DNA of 33,315 nt from contig NZ_SLXL01000019.1 of NCBI RefSeq assembly GCF_004345735.1, positions 1 through 33,315 of the forward strand, written 5' to 3'. The notes below the pieces were generated by a model. It saw only the letters and a program-made list of their open reading frames with translations, did not search any database and had not been told where the DNA came from. Made by a program: the position numbers and the translations under genes. This document shows, one piece after another, positions 21,875 through 30,205 of this stretch (position 1 is the stretch's first letter; each line of letters opens with the position of its first letter). Origin of the DNA: Rhodovulum adriaticum. Lineage in GTDB: Bacteria > Pseudomonadota > Alphaproteobacteria > Rhodobacterales > Rhodobacteraceae.

Positions 21875-23206
21875 CTAATCACCGTGGGCGGGGGCGGGGG
21901 CGACTTGCGGTGCCACCCATTGCGACAAGTAAACGCGCTCGAAGGCGAACACAGCGATCATCCCGACAGCGGCGTAGAGAACGATCATCGGGTCGCTTTG
22001 AAGCTTCATCACGGTGAAAGCTGCCAGTACTATCGCATCGAGCGCCAGGGCAGTCAAAAGCACGATACCGAAGGCGCCGACGTCTGCTCGACGATAGCGG
22101 AACACGCCCCAATGTATGATCATGTCCATGACGAGGTAAAAGAAAGCACCGAGGGATGCGATCCGGCCTAAATCAAAGAGCACGGCCAACGTCGCGGCGA
22201 TGACGACAGTATAGACCAGGGTGTGGCGTTGGATGGGACCTGGCATACCGAAGTGGCTGTGCGGGATCATTTCCATGTCGGTCAGCATCGCCAGCATACG
22301 CGACACCGCGAAGACGCTGGCCAGAACGCCGGACGCCGTTGCGACAGCGGCCAGGATCACCGTGAGTATGAAGCCGGTTTGTCCAAGGGCGGGCTGCGCC
22401 GCTTGTGCCAGCGAATAGTCACGCGCTGAGATGATCTCCTCGATCGTGAGACTCGAACCGACCCCGTAGGCGACCAACAGGTAGACGACGACGCAGATTC
22501 CGATAGAGAACATGATCGCTCGGCCAACATTGCGATTTGGTTCAGTGATCTCGGCTCCGCTGTTGGTGATCGTGGTGAATCCCTTGAACGCAAGGATGGC
22601 CAGCGCCGTAGAGGCGATGAACCCCGTGAGCCCGTAGGATTGTGAGGTCTCGGACGCCGCGGCGAACGCAAAACCACTGGACCACAGGGCCGCGATGCCA
22701 AACAGAGCTATGCCTCCGATCTTGATCGCGGCCATGATCAACGAGAACAGCCCGACCGAGCGGTTTCCGGCCATGTTCACCAAAAAGGCGAAAACGATCA
22801 CGGCCACAGCCAGAGCGGGGACCAATGGGCCACCTTCGATATCGAAAGGGCGCAGGACATAGGTGGCGAAGGTTCGCGCGACGAGGCTTTCCGCGATCAC
22901 CATGCTGAGCGCCATCAGCAGTGCGGCCCCGCCCGCGATGGCTCCGGGGCCATAGCATTTCTGCAGGATCATGGCGATGCCACCCGAGGACGGCCATTTG
23001 TTCGACATCCTGATGTAGCTGTAGGCGCTGAAGCTTGTGACGACCGCGCCGGCGATGAATGCAAGCGGGAAAAGCGGGCCGGCGAGCTGCGCGATTTGCC
23101 CCGTCAACGCAAAGATTCCAGCGCCGATCATCACGCCTGTCCCCATCGCAACGGCTCCGCCCAGACTGATGGAATTTTCGCGGTACGTTTCTTTTTCGCT
23201 CTGCAT
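21875..23206 (-). CDS. APC-superfamily amino acid permease
   Basis: A 443-residue transporter with about twelve helices. The N-terminal signature GTGVMIGAGIFALTGQIAQLAGP is the TM1 motif of the amino acid-polyamine-organocation superfamily, and the TM6 region has LAILAFKGFTTITNSGAEITEP. The substrate cannot be deduced. It follows the CopA-type gene on the same strand by 48 bp and may be co-transcribed from the copper promoter. Uptake of a cysteine- or histidine-type ligand during metal stress is possible but not shown. Confidence 0.85.
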   Translation of the reverse strand: MQSEKETYRENSISLGGAVAMGTGVMIGAGIFALTGQIAQLAGPLFPLAFIAGAVVTSFSAYSYIRMSNKWPSSGGIAMILQKCYGPGAIAGGAALLMALSMVIAESLVARTFATYVLRPFDIEGGPLVPALAVAVIVFAFLVNMAGNRSVGLFSLIMAAIKIGGIALFGIAALWSSGFAFAAASETSQSYGLTGFIASTALAILAFKGFTTITNSGAEITEPNRNVGRAIMFSIGICVVVYLLVAYGVGSSLTIEEIISARDYSLAQAAQPALGQTGFILTVILAAVATASGVLASVFAVSRMLAMLTDMEMIPHSHFGMPGPIQRHTLVYTVVIAATLAVLFDLGRIASLGAFFYLVMDMIIHWGVFRYRRADVGAFGIVLLTALALDAIVLAAFTVMKLQSDPMIVLYAAVGMIAVFAFERVYLSQWVAPQVAPAPAHGD

Positions 23207-23254
23207 AAATGGCCCCCTTTTAATTTTGGTTCATCCGAACGCTGTTGCGCGCTT

Positions 23255-25600
23255 CTAGATACGAACGCCGCGAAGGCGCAGCGAATTGAGCACCACCGAG
23301 ATTGACGACGCGCTCATGGCGAAGGCAGCAAACATCGGACTGATGAGGATGCCAAAGAAGGGAAACAGAACTCCCGCCGCGACCGGCACGCCGGAGGCGT
23401 TGTAGATCAGCGCGAAGAACAGGTTCTGGCGGATGTTGCGCATCGTGGCCCGGGCGAGCCGCCGCGCACGCACGATACCATCAAGGTTGCCCTTGACCAG
23501 CGTGACGCCCGCGCTTTCGATGGCCACATCGGCGCCGGTGCCCATGGCGATGCCGACATCGGCCTGCGCGAGCGCGGGGGCGTCGTTGACGCCATCCCCG
23601 GCCATGGCGACCTTGTGGCCCGCCTCTTGCAACTCAAGGATGATCCGCGCCTTGTCCTCCGGCAGCACGTCGGCCCGGATCTCATCGATTCCGAGCCGCG
23701 TGCCGATGGCCTTGGCCGTGCGTTCGTTGTCGCCGGTCGCCATGATGACGCGGAACCCCAGTTCATGCAGATCCTCGATGGCTTCTGGCGTGGTCTCCTT
23801 CACTGGGTCGGCGACAGCAACTAGACCGGCGATCTCGCCATCCAGCACAACGAACATGACCGTCTCGCCTTCGTCGCGGCGGGCATTGGCCTTGGCGGTC
23901 AACGCGCCCGCCTCGAGCCCCAATTCGCGGATCATCGCCAAATTGCCGAGCGCGACCGCTTTGCCGTCAACGACCCCCTTGACGCCCTTGCCAGTGACCG
24001 CCTCGAAGTCCCGTGCCTCGTCCATTTTGACATCTCGCTCCTCCGCACCCCTGACGATCGCTTCGGCCAAGGGGTGCTCCGATCCGCGCTCAAGCGATGC
24101 GGCGAGACGCAAGACCTCGGCTTCGTCGTGGCCGGGTTGCGGGAGTACGTCGACAAGCCGCGGCTTGCCTTCGGTCAACGTGCCGGTCTTGTCGACGATC
24201 AGGGTATCGACTTTCTCGAACCGCTCCAGCGCCTCGGCGTTCTTGATCAGCACCCCTGCCTGAGCGCCCCGTCCTGTCGCTGTCATGATCGACATCGGTG
24301 TCGCCAGGCCAAGCGCACAAGGACAGGCGATGATCAGAACCGCCACCGCCGAAATCAATGCGTAGGAAAGCGCAGGCGCGGGCCCCCAGATCGCCCAGGC
24401 GATGAAGGACAGGACCGCGATACCGATGACGGCCGGAACGAAATATCCCGCCACCTTGTCGGCGTATTTCTGGATCGGGGCGCGCGAGCGCTGCGCGTTC
24501 GACACCATCTCGACAATTTGAGCCAGCATCGTGTCGGACCCGACACGCGTCGCCTCCATCACCAGACTGCCGGTGCCATTGATCGTCGCGCCGGTCAGCG
24601 GGTCGCCCTCGGTCTTCTCGACCGGCACGGGTTCACCGGAGATCATGCTTTCGTCGACCGAGGACCGGCCGTCCAGAACCACGCCATCGACCGGCACCTT
24701 GTCACCGGGCCGCACGCGCAGCCGGTCCCCGACTTGCACGTCCTCCAGCGGGATTTCCTCCTCGGATCCGTCGTCCCGGATGACCCGCGCGGTCTTTGCC
24801 GCCATGTCGAGAAGCGCGCGGATCGCCTTGCCGGTCCCCTCGCGGGCGCGTAGTTCCATCACCTGGCCGAGCAGCACCAGCGTCACGATCACCGCCGCCG
24901 CCTCGAAATAGACGCCGACATGGCCTTCGGAGTCTCGGAACCCATCAGGGAATATGTCCGGTGCGAGAACGGCAACGACGCTGAAGAGCCAGGCGGCAAG
25001 AACGCCCATGCCGATCAGGGAGAACATGTTGAGGTTCAATGTGCGGAACGAAATCCATCCGCGTTCCAGAAACGGCCAGCCGCACCACAAGACCACTGGC
25101 GTTGCCAGGATCAATTCGATCCATTGTGTGGTGCTTTCGCCAAAAAAAGTCCGGACTGCGGGGAAACCGACGAATGGCCCCATCGTGAGGACAAGGAGCG
25201 GGATAGTCAGGACTGTGCCGACCCAGAACCGCCGTGTGAAATCCACCAGTTCGGGATTTGGACCTTCATCGCCCGGCACACCGGATTCCAGTTCCAATCC
25301 CATACCACAGATCGGACACGCGCCCGGATCAGGCTGCCGCACCTGAGGGTGCATCGGGCAGGTGAAAATGGGACCATCATGTCCTGTAGGAACCAGATCA
25401 TATCGGCCATCGGCCGGCGTGGCACCCGCGTGGTGTTCGTGATGATCATGTGCTGAATGGACCTCGAGCTCCGATTCCGGCACGAGGTGCATCCCGCATT
25501 TCGGACAATTGCCGGGCTCGTCCTGCCGCACCTCAGGGTGCATGGGGCAAACGAATACCGAAGAAGCTGCTGTGGTTTCAGAACTGTCGGGAGTGCTCAT
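23255..25600 (-). CDS. copA: Cu(I)-exporting P1B-type ATPase with two N-terminal CPMHP domains
   Basis: A 781-residue copper ATPase from ATG 25600 (AAAGGA upstream), downstream of a CueR-like promoter. The N-terminus carries two heavy-metal-binding repeats (C18PMHP...CPKCGM, about 18-37, and C81PMHP...CPICGM, about 81-100), separated by a His-rich linker ([12 protein letters not shown]), instead of classic CxxC domains. The core has TM helices, actuator ([10 protein letters not shown]), CPC in [15 protein letters not shown] (about 427), DKTGTLTEG (about 468) and [16 protein letters not shown]. The YN and MSxSS residues of the last helices ([23 protein letters not shown]) mark it as Cu(I)-type. 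Confidence 0.93.
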   Translation of the reverse strand: MSTPDSSETTAASSVFVCPMHPEVRQDEPGNCPKCGMHLVPESELEVHSAHDHHEHHAGATPADGRYDLVPTGHDGPIFTCPMHPQVRQPDPGACPICGMGLELESGVPGDEGPNPELVDFTRRFWVGTVLTIPLLVLTMGPFVGFPAVRTFFGESTTQWIELILATPVVLWCGWPFLERGWISFRTLNLNMFSLIGMGVLAAWLFSVVAVLAPDIFPDGFRDSEGHVGVYFEAAAVIVTLVLLGQVMELRAREGTGKAIRALLDMAAKTARVIRDDGSEEEIPLEDVQVGDRLRVRPGDKVPVDGVVLDGRSSVDESMISGEPVPVEKTEGDPLTGATINGTGSLVMEATRVGSDTMLAQIVEMVSNAQRSRAPIQKYADKVAGYFVPAVIGIAVLSFIAWAIWGPAPALSYALISAVAVLIIACPCALGLATPMSIMTATGRGAQAGVLIKNAEALERFEKVDTLIVDKTGTLTEGKPRLVDVLPQPGHDEAEVLRLAASLERGSEHPLAEAIVRGAEERDVKMDEARDFEAVTGKGVKGVVDGKAVALGNLAMIRELGLEAGALTAKANARRDEGETVMFVVLDGEIAGLVAVADPVKETTPEAIEDLHELGFRVIMATGDNERTAKAIGTRLGIDEIRADVLPEDKARIILELQEAGHKVAMAGDGVNDAPALAQADVGIAMGTGADVAIESAGVTLVKGNLDGIVRARRLARATMRNIRQNLFFALIYNASGVPVAAGVLFPFFGILISPMFAAFAMSASSISVVLNSLRLRGVRI

Positions 25601-25629
25601 TTTGCGGTCCTTTCCGAGAATGCTTCTCT

Positions 25630-25660
25630 TGCCTAGGGCTTCCATCCGCGGGAGGGTCAA
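25630..25660 (-). promoter_or_regulatory. CueR-like promoter/operator of the CopA-type ATPase
   Basis: On the minus strand TTGACC (25660-25655) and TAGGCA (25635-25630) are 19 bp apart. The spacer, CTCCCGCGGATGGAAGCCC, has the CTTCC/GGAAG-type dyad of CueR sites with one mismatch. It differs from the CTACAG/CTAGAG sites, and no CueR gene is in the window. Confidence 0.7.
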
Positions 25661-25678
25661 GAGAGATCAGTACGGCGA

Positions 25679-26599
25679 TTACATTGCGGCTCTGCGGGGT
25701 GGCGCTGTCCGGCCCCGTTCCCGCCGGGCGAACACGATCAACGCCAGCCCGACCAGCGCCATTGGCATGGAGAGCAACTGGCCCATGGTCAAACCCCACT
25801 CACCAAAATGAAGCGCATGGCCGATCGGGTTGTCCGCCGTCACAAATTGTTGGTCCGGTTGCCGGAACATCTCGACGAAACTTCGGGCAAGACCATAGCC
25901 GGTCAGAAACACGCCAGCCAAGGCACCGGGCATTTTCAGCCAGCCCCGGCCCCAAGCGAGATAAATGAGCAGTATTCCAAGAATGAGCCCCTCCAATACC
26001 GCCTCGTACAGCTGGGACGGGTGTCGGGCGCAGAGGCCGCTAACCCCTGGGCAGGCCTGCGCGACTTCGCCGGGAAAGATCACCGCCCAGGGAACGTCCG
26101 TTGGACGCCCCCACAACTCATTGTTGGTGAAGTTCGCCAGCCTTCCAAGAAACAAGCCTGGTGGTGTTGCCAAAGCCAGCAAGTCGCCAGTGCTGAGCAA
26201 TGACGCGTTCTGTCTAAGGCAGAACAGCAAGGCCGCGATGACAACTCCCGCGAACCCCCCGTGGAAAGACATGCCGCCTTGCCAGACCATCAGAATTTCC
26301 AAGGGATTGGCGAGATAATATGCGGGCTGGTAGAACAGTACAAAGCCCAGGCGACCACCAGCAATCACGCCGATGATGATCCACGTCAGAAGATCTTCGA
26401 TCTGCGTTCGGTCAAGCGGCGGTCCAGCTGACGTCCAGAGCGCGGGACGGCTTATGGCACTCGAACAAATGCGCCAGCCAATCAGGATACCGAAGATATA
26501 GGCTAGCGCGTACCAGCGGAGTGCGAATGTGACCCCCCCGATGTCGAAGGAGAAGAGGTCGGTTCCAATATCCGGAAATGGCAATCCCGCTGGCAGCAC
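25679..26599 (-). CDS. lgt: Prolipoprotein diacylglyceryl transferase
   Basis: A 306-residue, seven-helix membrane enzyme that transfers diacylglycerol from phosphatidylglycerol to the lipobox cysteine, the first step in lipoprotein maturation. Start is GTG 26599 (GAGGA upstream). The Lgt signature is intact: [22 protein letters not shown], with [11 protein letters not shown] before it and RHPSQLYEA after. It is one of three lipoprotein-maturation genes in the window (with lspA and lnt) and lies upstream of the copper ATPase on the same strand. Confidence 0.93.
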   Translation of the reverse strand: MLPAGLPFPDIGTDLFSFDIGGVTFALRWYALAYIFGILIGWRICSSAISRPALWTSAGPPLDRTQIEDLLTWIIIGVIAGGRLGFVLFYQPAYYLANPLEILMVWQGGMSFHGGFAGVVIAALLFCLRQNASLLSTGDLLALATPPGLFLGRLANFTNNELWGRPTDVPWAVIFPGEVAQACPGVSGLCARHPSQLYEAVLEGLILGILLIYLAWGRGWLKMPGALAGVFLTGYGLARSFVEMFRQPDQQFVTADNPIGHALHFGEWGLTMGQLLSMPMALVGLALIVFARRERGRTAPPRRAAM

Positions 26600-26645
26600 T
26601 GGGTGAGTTCCTCATCAGGAATTTATGTGGGGATTAGATGGCATT

Positions 26646-26673
26646 GATCGAGCACCGCTAAAGGCGCTCGATC
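26646..26673 (-). terminator. Hairpin between the DUF302 gene and lgt
   Basis: Perfect 8-bp arms GATCGAGC (26646-26653) and GCTCGATC (26666-26673) around a 12-nt loop, just downstream of the DUF302 stop. There is no U-tract, so it may attenuate or protect RNA rather than terminate. Confidence 0.4.
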
Positions 26674-26704
26674 TGCGACAGGGCATCCAACGCCCATCCC
26701 GCCA

Positions 26705-27091
26705 TCACGCGGTGTCGAGGGCGTCCCGAAGGAGATCGCGGACTTCGCCGGCGACCGCGTCCAGGTCTTGGTTCTGCACCGCCTGCATCGAAGCGACAGG
26801 ATCGACCGCGCTGACCTCGGTGTCGCCGTCCAGTTGCCGCAGGATAACATTGCAGGGAAGCATCGCACCGATGCGAGGCTCGATCTCGATGGCTTTGTGC
26901 GCCATGCCCGGATTACAGGCCCCCAAGATGCGGTAAGGCGGCATGTCCGCATCAAGTTTCTTTTTCATCGTCGCTTTGACGTCAATCTCAGTCAGAACGC
27001 CGAAGCCCTTGTCTGCCAAAGCATCCCGAACACGCATCTCTGCGTCATCGATTTTGGTGTCTTTCAGGACGCGATCATAGGTATAGGCCAT
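26705..27091 (-). CDS. DUF302 protein
   Basis: A 128-residue cytoplasmic-looking protein from ATG 27091. It carries the DUF302 fold: LADKGFGVLTEIDVKATMKKKL, then YRILGACNPGMAHKAIEIEP with a conserved cysteine, and MLPCNVILRQLDGDTEVSAVDP with a second cysteine. DUF302 proteins are widespread and often near metal or sulfur genes; their role is not established, although the two conserved cysteines suggest thiol or metal chemistry. It lies between the Met-rich EF-hand gene and lgt, flanked by hairpins on both sides. Confidence 0.85.
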   Translation of the reverse strand: MAYTYDRVLKDTKIDDAEMRVRDALADKGFGVLTEIDVKATMKKKLDADMPPYRILGACNPGMAHKAIEIEPRIGAMLPCNVILRQLDGDTEVSAVDPVASMQAVQNQDLDAVAGEVRDLLRDALDTA

Positions 27092-27200
27092 GGGAATTTT
27101 CCTTTCCGTGTCTCTATTTGTTGGCATACCGAGGCTAAACGGTTCAGGTCGCGGTTCGGTTCAATGTCCCGACCGCGAATGGTTTTGGGGTTGTGAGGAC

Positions 27201-27225
27201 GGGTGCCGGAAAAAAACCGGCACCC
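27201..27225 (-). terminator. Strong hairpin after the EF-hand gene
   Basis: GGGTGCCGG and CCGGCACCC form a perfect 9-bp stem around seven A residues, starting seven bases after the EF-hand stop codon. The position suggests a transcription terminator for that gene, but the sequence that follows on the minus strand lacks a U-run. Confidence 0.55.
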
Positions 27226-27231
27226 ATTGGC

Positions 27232-27840
27232 TCAGTTGTCCTGCATCATGGAGCCGTTGCCCATGCCCTGACCGTTGCCAGGCCGCGCAGGCGCATCTGC
27301 CATATTCGACCGCATCATCTGCATCCGCTCCATCCTATCGGCAGGAGCGGCCATCTCTTCCGGCGTCACCGCGCCGTCGCCATCGGCATCGAGGTGTTGG
27401 AAGCGATCCACCATCATTTCGCGGATCATCGCGCTGTGGAGAGCTTCAAACTCGGTAATCGAGAGGCTTCCATCCCCGTCGCTGTCAAACTCGGAAAGCT
27501 TGGCCTGCAGCTGCGTGCGCATTTCTTCCGGCGTCGTTGTGCCGTCTCCATCAGTGTCGAACATTTGCATCATGCCGCCAGCCATGCCTGGGCTCATCAT
27601 ACCACTGCCCATGCCTGCGCCCATCATGCCTGCGCCCATCATGTTTCCGTGCATGCGCTTCATCATGTCCATCATTCCGCCCATGTTCCCCATCATACCG
27701 GGACCACCGTTCTGCATCATGCCTGGTCCGCTCTGGGCGCCAAATTGTCCCCCACGCCCGTGGTTGGCGTCCGCGAATGCGGCACCGCCAAGGGCGGTTG
27801 CAGCCAGGGTCATTGCAGCGAGTAAAGTGTTGCGTTTCAT
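27232..27840 (-). CDS. Exported Met-rich protein with three EF-hands
   Basis: A 202-residue periplasmic protein from ATG 27840 (GAGGTGAT site upstream), with a signal peptide ending at AAFAD. Residues 39-93 are a Met/Gly repeat region with about 21 methionines in MM and MGxM patterns, a type of sequence that binds Cu(I) or Ag(I). It is followed by three canonical EF-hand loops: DTDGDGTTTPEE (95-106), DSDGDGSLSITE (119-130) and DADGDGAVTPEE (151-162). It would bind Ca2+ and probably Cu(I) in one molecule. A copper-buffering role is inferred from the Met region and the copper genes around it. Confidence 0.85.
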   Translation of the reverse strand: MKRNTLLAAMTLAATALGGAAFADANHGRGGQFGAQSGPGMMQNGGPGMMGNMGGMMDMMKRMHGNMMGAGMMGAGMGSGMMSPGMAGGMMQMFDTDGDGTTTPEEMRTQLQAKLSEFDSDGDGSLSITEFEALHSAMIREMMVDRFQHLDADGDGAVTPEEMAAPADRMERMQMMRSNMADAPARPGNGQGMGNGSMMQDN

Positions 27841-28165
27841 TTCGATCACCTCGTGTCAGTGTTGCGATACCCAGCATATGGGGGGCACCTGCAGATGCGG
27901 AATGCCACGCGAGCCGGTGTTTTGTATCGCGAGGTCACAAAGGCGGGGTCTGTTACAAATTGCGACAAATCAATTCGGGGCGAACGCTCCTCTTCATCTG
28001 AAACATGCGATATCCAGAAAAAAAGGTGTCGAGGATCCGTATACCAACCGAAACCGAACCCATGTTTCGGTAGAGGTGAAATCCGGAAGAGTTGATGTCG
28101 AGATTGCTAGAGGCCCTGAATATCCCGAAAATTCAATCATTCAACCCATGGCAGGAGGCTGCAGG
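27841..28165. other. 325-bp intergenic region between divergent genes
   Basis: This separates the EF-hand gene (minus) from the lipoprotein gene (plus) and must hold both promoters. I see no 19-bp-spacer MerR-type site. One inverted repeat, CCGAAAC (28048-28054) and GTTTCGG (28064-28070), has a 9-nt centre. No credible coding frame or RNA gene was found. Confidence 0.4.
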
Positions 28166-28795
28166 GTGCTCTTTTTGAACCGCATTTTCTCAGTTCTAAC
28201 CTTGGTAATTTTGGCGGGGTGCGGTGCAGGAAACGACATGCGCCCGGATGCTTCAGCCGAAGTCATCAGTAGCGCATCCTACCGTCACGATGGACCGGCC
28301 GCGCTGACGTTGTACACCATGATCAACAACAGGTCCGGGGCGGGTGCGCATAGCAGCGTCATGATTAATGGGTCGCAGCGTGTTATCTTCGATCCGGCAG
28401 GAACGGTCCGGCTGAGCGCTGTACCGGAACGGGGAGATGTGCTTTATGGCATTACTCCACAAGTGGCCGATTTTTATGCGCGGGCTCATGCTCGCGAGAC
28501 CTACCATGTCGTCATACAAGAGATCGATGTGTCTCCCGAAGTCGCGGAGCAGGCTTTGCGCCTTGCAATTGCCAGCGGCCCAGCCGCTTCCGGTTTTTGT
28601 AGTGCCAGTACCTCCGCGGTACTCAGACAATTACCAGGATTTGAATCCATCGGACGCACATTTTTTCCAAAGCGCCTGATGGCGGATTTTGGCAAGTTGC
28701 CGGGCGTGCGAACCACAAAGCTGTTCGAGAACGATGAGGACGACAAATCCGTAGCGATCGCACAGTTCGAAAGTTCACTTGCGACACAGCCGTGA
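28166..28795 (+). CDS. Lipoprotein of unknown function
   Basis: A 209-residue protein from GTG 28166, chosen for the AGGAGG seven bases or so upstream. The leader ends in a lipobox (LVILAGC), so it should be a lipidated envelope protein. The mature part has a beta-rich N-terminal half (YTMINNRSGAGAHSSVMINGSQRVIFDPAGTV is the core, with a conserved-looking His) and a helical C-terminal half with a cysteine in ASGFCSAST. It is not recognised by name. It is a second candidate substrate for the island's Lgt-LspA-Lnt enzymes. Confidence 0.75.
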   Translation: MLFLNRIFSVLTLVILAGCGAGNDMRPDASAEVISSASYRHDGPAALTLYTMINNRSGAGAHSSVMINGSQRVIFDPAGTVRLSAVPERGDVLYGITPQVADFYARAHARETYHVVIQEIDVSPEVAEQALRLAIASGPAASGFCSASTSAVLRQLPGFESIGRTFFPKRLMADFGKLPGVRTTKLFENDEDDKSVAIAQFESSLATQP

Positions 28796-28871
28796 GTGTT
28801 CGTCCAACAATTCATTGGAAGATGTCCCTGCACGACGCAGTCCTCGGCGTGTGAGCCAAAGATGCAATAGG

Positions 28872-29537
28872 TTAGCTTCGAGCGGTAACGCTGTCTTCGG
28901 CCGAGTAAAGGAACGCCGTCGATCCGACAGCGACATTCGGATAGAGATCATTGATGTGGGCCATCACCATGCGCACGCATCCCGAACTGGCCCGGCCGCC
29001 AATGCTGCGAGGGCTCGGCGTTCCGTGAATTCGAAGGTACGTATCCCGATCTCCGACGAATAGATACAAAGCCCTGCTGCCCAAGGCATTGTTGGGGCCG
29101 GGCTCCATACCGTCGGCAAACCGCTCGTAAGCCTCCGGATCGCGTTCGATCATTGACTGCGTTGGCGTCCAGTGCGGCCATTCGACCTTTCGGCGGATCG
29201 TATAGGTGCCGGGTTCATAGAGATCGCCCTTGGCAATCGCCACCCCGTATCGCATCGCGGTGCCACCTTCCTCGATATGGTACAGATAGCGCGCGATCGC
29301 ATCGACGTGAATGTCACCCGGGCGCAAACCGTCATTCGCCAAAACGCGTTGCGGCAGCAGCCTGGGATGCAGCCCCCATGGGTTGGTTGTTGCCGGGTCA
29401 TAGTTGGCGGGCGTGATCTGCGCATCCCAAGCTGCTTTTTCGGCTGTTGACGGCCAGGTCTTAGCGAATGCTGGCGAACTCAGAGACGCTGAAAACAGCG
29501 AGCCGGAAAGTGCAAGGAAGTGTCGTCTTGTAACCAT
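28872..29537 (-). CDS. L,D-transpeptidase (YkuD fold), copy 2
   Basis: A 221-residue paralog of the protein at 19425, same length, with no gap in the alignment and about 83% identity. It has a twin-arginine-like leader (MVTRRHFLAL) and catalytic H171 (HGTPSPRSIGG) and C187 (SSGCVRMV). It would cross-link peptidoglycan in the periplasm. Unlike copy 1 it has no visible MerR-type promoter and is last in the run L,D-transpeptidase 3, multicopper oxidase, DsbB, L,D-transpeptidase 2, 43 bp after the DsbB gene. Confidence 0.92.
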   Translation of the reverse strand: MVTRRHFLALSGSLFSASLSSPAFAKTWPSTAEKAAWDAQITPANYDPATTNPWGLHPRLLPQRVLANDGLRPGDIHVDAIARYLYHIEEGGTAMRYGVAIAKGDLYEPGTYTIRRKVEWPHWTPTQSMIERDPEAYERFADGMEPGPNNALGSRALYLFVGDRDTYLRIHGTPSPRSIGGRASSGCVRMVMAHINDLYPNVAVGSTAFLYSAEDSVTARS

Positions 29538-29579
29538 GAAGCGAAGCCCTTTGTTTGTTTTCGATGAATGCGGGACGAT

Positions 29580-30092
29580 TCAAGAAACGTCCGCGACCCC
29601 ATGCCACCGAACCTTTTGATGTCTTGCGATCGCGACCAACCAGAGGCAAGCAAGGACACCGCTTAGGATCGCGTTCCAACTGGCCATGGACAACGTCAGA
29701 AATTCCCAGACAACCTCACTGCACAGAACAAGATTGGACGTATTTGAACTGGCAGAGGGCAGCAATTCCGATACCGACATTTGGGAAACATCGAGGCCGG
29801 ATCCCGTGCAAGAAGTCGGTCCCTCCCACCAGCCGCGCTCGACACCGGTATGAAACACTCCCAACGCGGATGTGCTGAGTACCGACAGGGCACCGATTAT
29901 CAGGATTGGCAAAATCGGCAGAGCAAAGAGCAACAGAGCGCCCATTCCAATGGCGATTGCGTGTGGGTAGCGTTGCCAGATGCACATTGCGCACGGCGCG
30001 TACCCAAGAGCCTGGAAAACGAAGGCCCCCAACAGCAAGGCGGCTGATCCTGCCGCCGCAGTCATGCCGAGAGATTTTGGTGTCAGGGTCAA
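29580..30092 (-). CDS. DsbB-family disulfide-generating membrane protein (second copy)
   Basis: A 170-residue, four-helix protein with the two DsbB cysteine pairs: C34/C37 in YAPCAMCIWQRYPH after TM1, and C95/C124 in the longer second loop (GPTSCTGSG and NLVLCSEV). It is larger than the copy at 8591 and more like the housekeeping form. It should oxidise a DsbA partner and reduce quinone. Neighbours are a multicopper oxidase upstream and an L,D-transpeptidase downstream, both exported. Confidence 0.9.
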   Translation of the reverse strand: MTLTPKSLGMTAAAGSAALLLGAFVFQALGYAPCAMCIWQRYPHAIAIGMGALLLFALPILPILIIGALSVLSTSALGVFHTGVERGWWEGPTSCTGSGLDVSQMSVSELLPSASSNTSNLVLCSEVVWEFLTLSMASWNAILSGVLACLWLVAIARHQKVRWHGVADVS

Positions 30093-30205
30093 TGAACGCT
30101 CCCATTGGCAGTCGATGGACCTGTTTCTCGCTTGTCAGGTTACGTAGACGGCGAAAGGCCTGTTATCATTCAGAGATTTGTAACGGTATGTATCCGTCTC
30201 GACCC

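Noticed and set aside
21863-21883. GGTGAT/ATCACC inverted repeat between convergent genes as a terminator
   Set aside because: Only 6-bp arms, no U-run, and it overlaps both stop codons; too weak to call.
23433-24263. 276-codon plus-strand frame opposite the copper ATPase
   Set aside because: Ser/Ala-rich composition typical of an antisense GC-rich frame; the ATPase motifs lie on the other strand.
27275-28165. Extension of the lipoprotein frame upstream through the EF-hand gene
   Set aside because: A lipobox leader and an AGGAGG site place the start at 28166; the upstream part is antisense to the EF-hand protein.
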